Assembly (NCBI GenBank): GCA_046154545.1
Contig: JBJXGC010000029.1
Coordinates: 1-15,632 of the forward strand
Direction of reading: 5' to 3'
DNA: 15,632 nt
Source: JBJXGC01 sp046154545
GTDB taxonomy: Bacteria; Chloroflexota; Dehalococcoidia; Tepidiformales; Tepidiformaceae
Shown: one piece after another, positions 12,275-15,632 of the stretch
How the letters are laid out: the number at the start of each line of letters is the position of its first letter
Numbering within the stretch: the stretch's first letter is position 1
Position numbers and translations under genes: made by a program
Notes under the pieces: generated by a model
Databases searched by the model: none
What the model was told of the DNA's origin: nothing
The model's input: only the letters and a program-made list of their open reading frames with translations

Positions 12275-13307
12275 CCGGGCCCTCACCCAGCTCGGCGCCC
12301 GCCGGGAAGAAGTAGAATTCGTCGTCCTCGACGAAGGCAAACGAGGCGGCCTCTTCGGCCGTGGCGCCAAAGAGGCGCGCGTCCGGGTGGACCGCACTGG
12401 TGGCGCCCCACCGGCGGACGACCGCTCCCTCCCCGACACGCGTATCCCTCGCGGGCCGCAGGGCGGGGGCGGGAGAGGTGGCCGGGGCGGCCGTGACCGC
12501 TTCGAACGCGGCGGCGGACGGCCTGACGGTCCCGGGAATGCGGCCGACCGCGGACCCCGCGGCAACCGGCCTCCGCAACGCACACAGACGCGGACCGGCT
12601 TCGACGCGCCCGTGCCGCGCCTGACGGCTGAAGACTTCAACCGCGCCCCCCGCCCGGCTGAAGGGGGCGACGCGCCGCAGCAGCTGGAAACGGCAGCCCG
12701 CGGCCAGCGGCCGCCCCGTAACCGTCCCGAGCGCAGCGAACGCCCGGAGCGGCCCGACCGCCCCGACCGGGGCGACCGGGGCGAGCGCCGGCGTCCTCGT
12801 GAAGAGCAGCCCCACATCGACCCCGACATCAACGCCGAAGAGGTCGATCTCGCTGCCCATGTCGTGGACGACATCCTGCGGCTGCTCGATATCCCGGCGG
12901 AGCTGACGATCCGCGAACCGATCACCCCGGGGGACGGCCTCGGTGTGGCGAAGGCGGTCATCGACATCAGCGGCGACGACCTCGGCCTCCTCATCGGGCG
13001 GCGGGGCGACACGCTGGCGTCGCTCCAGTACCTCGTCAACCTCATCGTTGCCCGGCGCTTCCCCGGCCAGGGTGGCGTGAACATCGACGTGGAGCATTAC
13101 CGCCACCGCCGCGAAGAGCAGGTGATGGCGATCGCGATGCGGATGGCCGACCGGGTGAGGGAGACGGGTTCGCCGATCACCCTCGAACCGATGTCGGCCT
13201 CCGAACGGCGCCTCGTCCACATGGCCCTGGCCGAAGACCCTGAGCTGATGACGAACAGCATCGGCGAGGGCGAGAACCGCAAAGTTGTCATAAGTACCAA
13301 AGAGTAG
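12228..13307 (+). CDS. jag: RNA-binding protein Jag/KhpB with long Arg/Gly-rich linker
   Basis: Cytoplasmic RNA-binding protein, usually encoded after yidC and, in firmicutes, linked to cell elongation control. Domains in 359 residues: Jag-N (1-55, with the conserved KRGGLFGRGAKEARV), a charged low-complexity linker (about 56-198), a KH domain (about 205-290, GxxG loop GRRG at 257-260) and an R3H domain (about 297-359, R327 and H331 in MSASERRLVHMAL). Typical family members are about 200-270 residues; the extra length is the linker, which has an RGG-like stretch (GGGGRGGRGGRDRFERGGG) and a run of RPER/RPDR repeats. ATG 12228 has a GAGG about 8 nt upstream and lies inside the yidC 3' end. Confidence 0.95.
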   Translation: MESAEASGKTVEDALNRALTQLGARREEVEFVVLDEGKRGGLFGRGAKEARVRVDRTGGAPPADDRSLPDTRIPRGPQGGGGRGGRGGRDRFERGGGRPDGPGNAADRGPRGNRPPQRTQTRTGFDAPVPRLTAEDFNRAPRPAEGGDAPQQLETAARGQRPPRNRPERSERPERPDRPDRGDRGERRRPREEQPHIDPDINAEEVDLAAHVVDDILRLLDIPAELTIREPITPGDGLGVAKAVIDISGDDLGLLIGRRGDTLASLQYLVNLIVARRFPGQGGVNIDVEHYRHRREEQVMAIAMRMADRVRETGSPITLEPMSASERRLVHMALAEDPELMTNSIGEGENRKVVISTKE

Positions 13308-13324
13308 GACTGAGGAGAGAGGCC

Positions 13325-14152
13325 ACGCAGATCGTCGTCGCGGGCAATGTGGTGGAGGACCGGGCACCCGGCGGCTGGGTGGCCGGCGGCCCTGCCCTGT
13401 ACTCGGCGCGGATGGCCCAGGCGCTCGGGGCGGCGGTCACCCTGGTGACGACGCTCTCGTCCGAGTACGACCGGGCCGCGCTCGATGGCCTGACCGTGAT
13501 CTCCGCGCCAGCGCCCGCGAATCCGCGCTACAGCAACAGCTACGACCGCAACGGCCGCCGCACTCAGGTGCTGAGCGAGACGGGAGAGCCGCTTGAGGCG
13601 GCCCTGCGGTCGATGCCCGCGGATGCCGACGTCCTGATCGTCGCGCCCGCCTACCACGAAATGAAGACGATGCCCGCCTGCCGCTCGAACATCTCGGGGA
13701 TCGCCCTCCAGGGCCTGCTGCGGACGACCGACGCCGCCGGGCGGGTCTCTCCGCACCCCGACGCCTGGGGCCAGGTGCGGCGCTTCCTCGCGCCCGGCCG
13801 GTTCGTCTTCTTCAGCGAAGAGGACACGGCCGAGCCGGAGAAGCTGGCCGCGGCCATCGCCGCCAGCGGCGCCACCGTCTTCCTGACGCGGGCGGAGCGC
13901 GGGGCGACGCTCTTCCGGAGCCACATCCGGCGCCAGTTCCCGGCGATCGCCGCCGACGCCCTGGAGCCGACGGGCGCCGGCGACTGTTTCGCGACGGCGT
14001 TCCTTGTCCGCTTCGCCGAGTGCGAGGACATCGAAACCGCCGCCCGCTTTGCGATCGCGGCCGGGTCGGTGGCGGTCGAACGGGTGGGCGGTCCGGCTGC
14101 CGTGCCCACCCGCGAGCTGGTCGAGGCGCGGCTCGTCCGGGTGGCCGCCTGA
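13325..14152 (+). CDS. PfkB-family carbohydrate kinase, probable ACG start
   Basis: ATP-dependent sugar or nucleoside kinase of the ribokinase/PfkB fold. 275 residues from ACG 13325, slightly short for the family. The N-terminal strand QIVVAGNVVEDR and the glycine motif GGWVAGGPALYSARMAQALGA match the first PfkB signature; PTGAGDCFATAFL (GAGD at 217-220, catalytic Asp 220) matches the second. The Asp that often opens that motif is Glu here. No ATG, GTG or TTG precedes the first strand in frame. An ACG at 13325 has GAGGAGAG 5 nt upstream, while the first ordinary start, GTG 13349, has no Shine-Dalgarno and would delete the first strand. It lies 17 bp after jag, and its TGA overlaps the parA ATG. 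The substrate is unknown. Confidence 0.87.
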   Translation, partial: TQIVVAGNVVEDRAPGGWVAGGPALYSARMAQALGAAVTLVTTLSSEYDRAALDGLTVISAPAPANPRYSNSYDRNGRRTQVLSETGEPLEAALRSMPADADVLIVAPAYHEMKTMPACRSNISGIALQGLLRTTDAAGRVSPHPDAWGQVRRFLAPGRFVFFSEEDTAEPEKLAAAIAASGATVFLTRAERGATLFRSHIRRQFPAIAADALEPTGAGDCFATAFLVRFAECEDIETAARFAIAAGSVAVERVGGPAAVPTRELVEARLVRVAA

Positions 14153-14925
14153 TGGCGGCGCGGGTGGTGGCCTTCGTGAACCAGAAGGGTGGGGTGGGCA
14201 AGACGACGACGGCCCTCAACCTCGCCGCCGGGCTCGGCCGCCTTGACCAGCGGGTGCTCCTCGTCGACCTCGACCCGCAGGCGAACGCCACCAGCGCCGC
14301 GGGGGTGGATGGCACGGACGTGCCCGGCGTCTACCAGATGTTGATGGGCCTGGAACCGCCGCTGAACTGCCTCGCCGCGGTGCCGGACGAGCAGTTGACC
14401 GTCGTGCCGTCGAGCACCGCCCTTGCCGGCGCCGAGGTCGAACTCGTCCCGCTGATGGCCCGGGAACGGAAGCTCGCGGCGGCGCTCGATGCCCTGCGGG
14501 AGCGCTTCGACTGGATCTTCATCGACTGCCCCCCCTCGCTGGGGCTGCTGACGATTAACGCCCTCACGGCGGCGGATAGCGTGATCATCCCCGTGCAGTG
14601 CGAGTACATGGCGCTGGAGGGGCTGACCCGCCTGCTCGAAACCCTCGAACTCGTCCGTCACAACCTGAACCCCTCGCTCGATGTCCTCGGCGTGGTGCTC
14701 ACGATGTTCGACCCACGGACGCGGCTGGCCCAGCAGGTTGTTGACGAAGTGCGGGGGCACTTCAAGGAGACGGCGTTCGCGACGGTGATCCCGCGGGCCG
14801 TCCGCCTGAGCGAAGCGCCGAGCCACGGAAAGACCATCTTTCAGTACGAACCCGGGGGCCGGGGGGCGACGGCCTATGGCGCTCTGGCCAGCGAACTGCT
14901 CGCCCGCGTGCAGGTCGCCGTATGA
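14152..14925 (+). CDS. parA: Chromosome-partitioning ATPase ParA (Soj type)
   Basis: ATP-dependent, DNA-binding dimer that forms the gradient moving ParB-parS complexes. 257 residues, the chromosomal short form without an N-terminal helix-turn-helix. The deviant Walker A is KGGVGKTTT at 12-20. LLVDLDPQANAT at 36-47 carries the catalytic-loop Asp, and WIFIDCPPSLG at 121-131 is Walker B (D125). RAVRLSEAPSHGK at 215-227 is the conserved Soj motif. The frame is open upstream to 14020, but ATG 14152, overlapping the kinase stop as TGATG, gives the family's standard N-terminus AARVVAFVNQKGG. parB follows after 46 bp. Confidence 0.96.
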   Translation: MAARVVAFVNQKGGVGKTTTALNLAAGLGRLDQRVLLVDLDPQANATSAAGVDGTDVPGVYQMLMGLEPPLNCLAAVPDEQLTVVPSSTALAGAEVELVPLMARERKLAAALDALRERFDWIFIDCPPSLGLLTINALTAADSVIIPVQCEYMALEGLTRLLETLELVRHNLNPSLDVLGVVLTMFDPRTRLAQQVVDEVRGHFKETAFATVIPRAVRLSEAPSHGKTIFQYEPGGRGATAYGALASELLARVQVAV

Positions 14926-14971
14926 ACGGCAGCCGCGCACGGGGAGCCGACCAGATCGGACGGGGGACGAG

Positions 14972-15632
14972 ATGACGCAGCCGAAACGAGGGTTGGGGCG
15001 TGGCCTGGACGCGCTGTTTGGCGGCGCCCCGGCGGCAGCGGCTCCGCCTCCACCTCCGGAGCCGGCGTCTGCCCCGCCCGTCCAGCCTGTCCCCGTGGCG
15101 GAGCCGCCGGCCGCCGCACCGGTGGCGCGGCGGGGTGGTGCTGAAGAGCTCGACATCGACCTGATCTCGCCCAACCCGGAACAGCCGCGCACCCACTTCG
15201 AGCCGGAGAAGCTGCGCGAGCTGGCCGAATCGATCCGCAGCCACGGGATCATCCAGCCGCTCATTGTCGGGCGGGACGAGAGCGGCGGGTACCGGCTGAT
15301 CGCGGGCGAGCGCCGTCTCCAGGCGGCCCGCCTGGCCGGGCGGGCGACGGTCCCGGTCATCTTCCGCGAGGCGGCGTCAACGGAGCTACTCGAACTGGCG
15401 CTGATCGAGAACATCCAGCGCGCCGACCTGAACGCGATCGAGGAAGCGCTGGCCTACCGGCGGCTGGTGGACGAATACGGTCTCACCCAGGAGGAGACGG
15501 CGCGGCGCGTGGGCAAGGGGCGGGTGGCGGTGGCCAACTCGCTGCGGCTGCTCGCCCTCGAATCGGAGATCAAGCGCAGCCTCGTTGGGGGCGAGATCAC
15601 CGAAGGGCACGCCCGTGCCCTCCTCGGCCTGC
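14972..15632 (+). CDS. parB: Chromosome-partitioning protein ParB, 3' end missing
   Basis: CTP-dependent sliding clamp that loads at parS and stimulates ParA. 220 residues are visible before the window ends; the C-terminal dimer domain is outside. Residues 1-18 (KRGLGRGLDALFGG) are the basic ParA-activating peptide; 19-52 is a Pro/Ala-rich linker. The CTP-binding domain has ISPNPEQPR, GIIQPLIV and GERRLQA at 112-118; the usual box is GERRxRA, so Q117 replaces Arg. ENIQRADLNAIEEA (146-159) has Ala where Pro is usual. The parS-reading helix-turn-helix spans about 171-192 (LTQEETARRVGKGRVAVANSLRLL), with Gly183 for the usual Ser. ATG 14972 has GGGGGA 4 nt upstream. The changes are mild and the protein is probably active. 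Confidence 0.96.
   Translation, partial: MTQPKRGLGRGLDALFGGAPAAAAPPPPPEPASAPPVQPVPVAEPPAAAPVARRGGAEELDIDLISPNPEQPRTHFEPEKLRELAESIRSHGIIQPLIVGRDESGGYRLIAGERRLQAARLAGRATVPVIFREAASTELLELALIENIQRADLNAIEEALAYRRLVDEYGLTQEETARRVGKGRVAVANSLRLLALESEIKRSLVGGEITEGHARALLGL

Noticed and set aside
13651..15414. A 587-codon open frame on the minus strand opposite the kinase, parA and parB
   Set aside because: Antisense shadow caused by high GC; no family motifs, while the plus strand encodes clear proteins.

Overview
The window is GC-rich bacterial DNA whose right two thirds carry an origin-proximal housekeeping block: rpmH, rnpA, yidD, then yidC, jag, parA, parB. YidC is short and lacks the large periplasmic domain of Gram-negative homologues. 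Together with the GC content and the style of the ribosomal protein and ParB, this suggests a member of Chloroflexota (perhaps near Dehalococcoidia/Tepidiformia) or a similar lineage. That placement is inference, not a database result.

Layout. 1-905: 3' part of a class III CoA-transferase. 933-1235: a lone HicB-like antitoxin-fold protein. 1236-1646: gene-free stretch with a 63/64-bp tandem repeat and a perfect 30-bp inverted copy of its core. 1647-3946: SDR oxidoreductase and amidase, overlapping by 4 bp. 4013-4897: DUF3800 protein. 5061-6269 (minus): alanine racemase. 6341-8590 (plus, divergent): lipoprotein lytic transglycosylase with TPR-like repeats. 8659-9369: tight rpmH-rnpA-yidD operon. 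9370-10235: gene-free repeat region. 10236-15632: co-directional run of PQQ-propeller lipoprotein, yidC, jag, PfkB-type sugar kinase, parA and parB (cut by the window end), mostly overlapping or nearly so.

The most notable element is the repeat region at 9384-10167. About 114 bp of DNA is tandemly repeated, and each period carries one parS-like ParB site. One matches the classical 16-mer perfectly, one has a perfect 14-bp core, and two have decayed right halves. A further degenerate site lies beside an inverted copy of the repeat. The genes for ParA and ParB lie about 4.3-5.5 kb downstream, so the window appears to hold a complete chromosome-segregation module: centromere array, ATPase and CTP-dependent clamp. 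The centromere sites ride inside a dispersed-type repeat.

Other points worth checking are a probable ACG start codon on the PfkB-type kinase, three genes with a TANNNT -10 element almost touching the start codon (candidate leaderless transcripts), an unusually long Arg/Gly/Pro-rich linker in Jag, and a hairpin that buries the Shine-Dalgarno sequence of the SDR gene. Functionally the window combines cell-wall synthesis and remodelling (alr, transglycosylase), RNA and ribosome maturation (rpmH, rnpA, jag), membrane protein insertion (yidD, yidC) and chromosome partition (parS, parA, parB).
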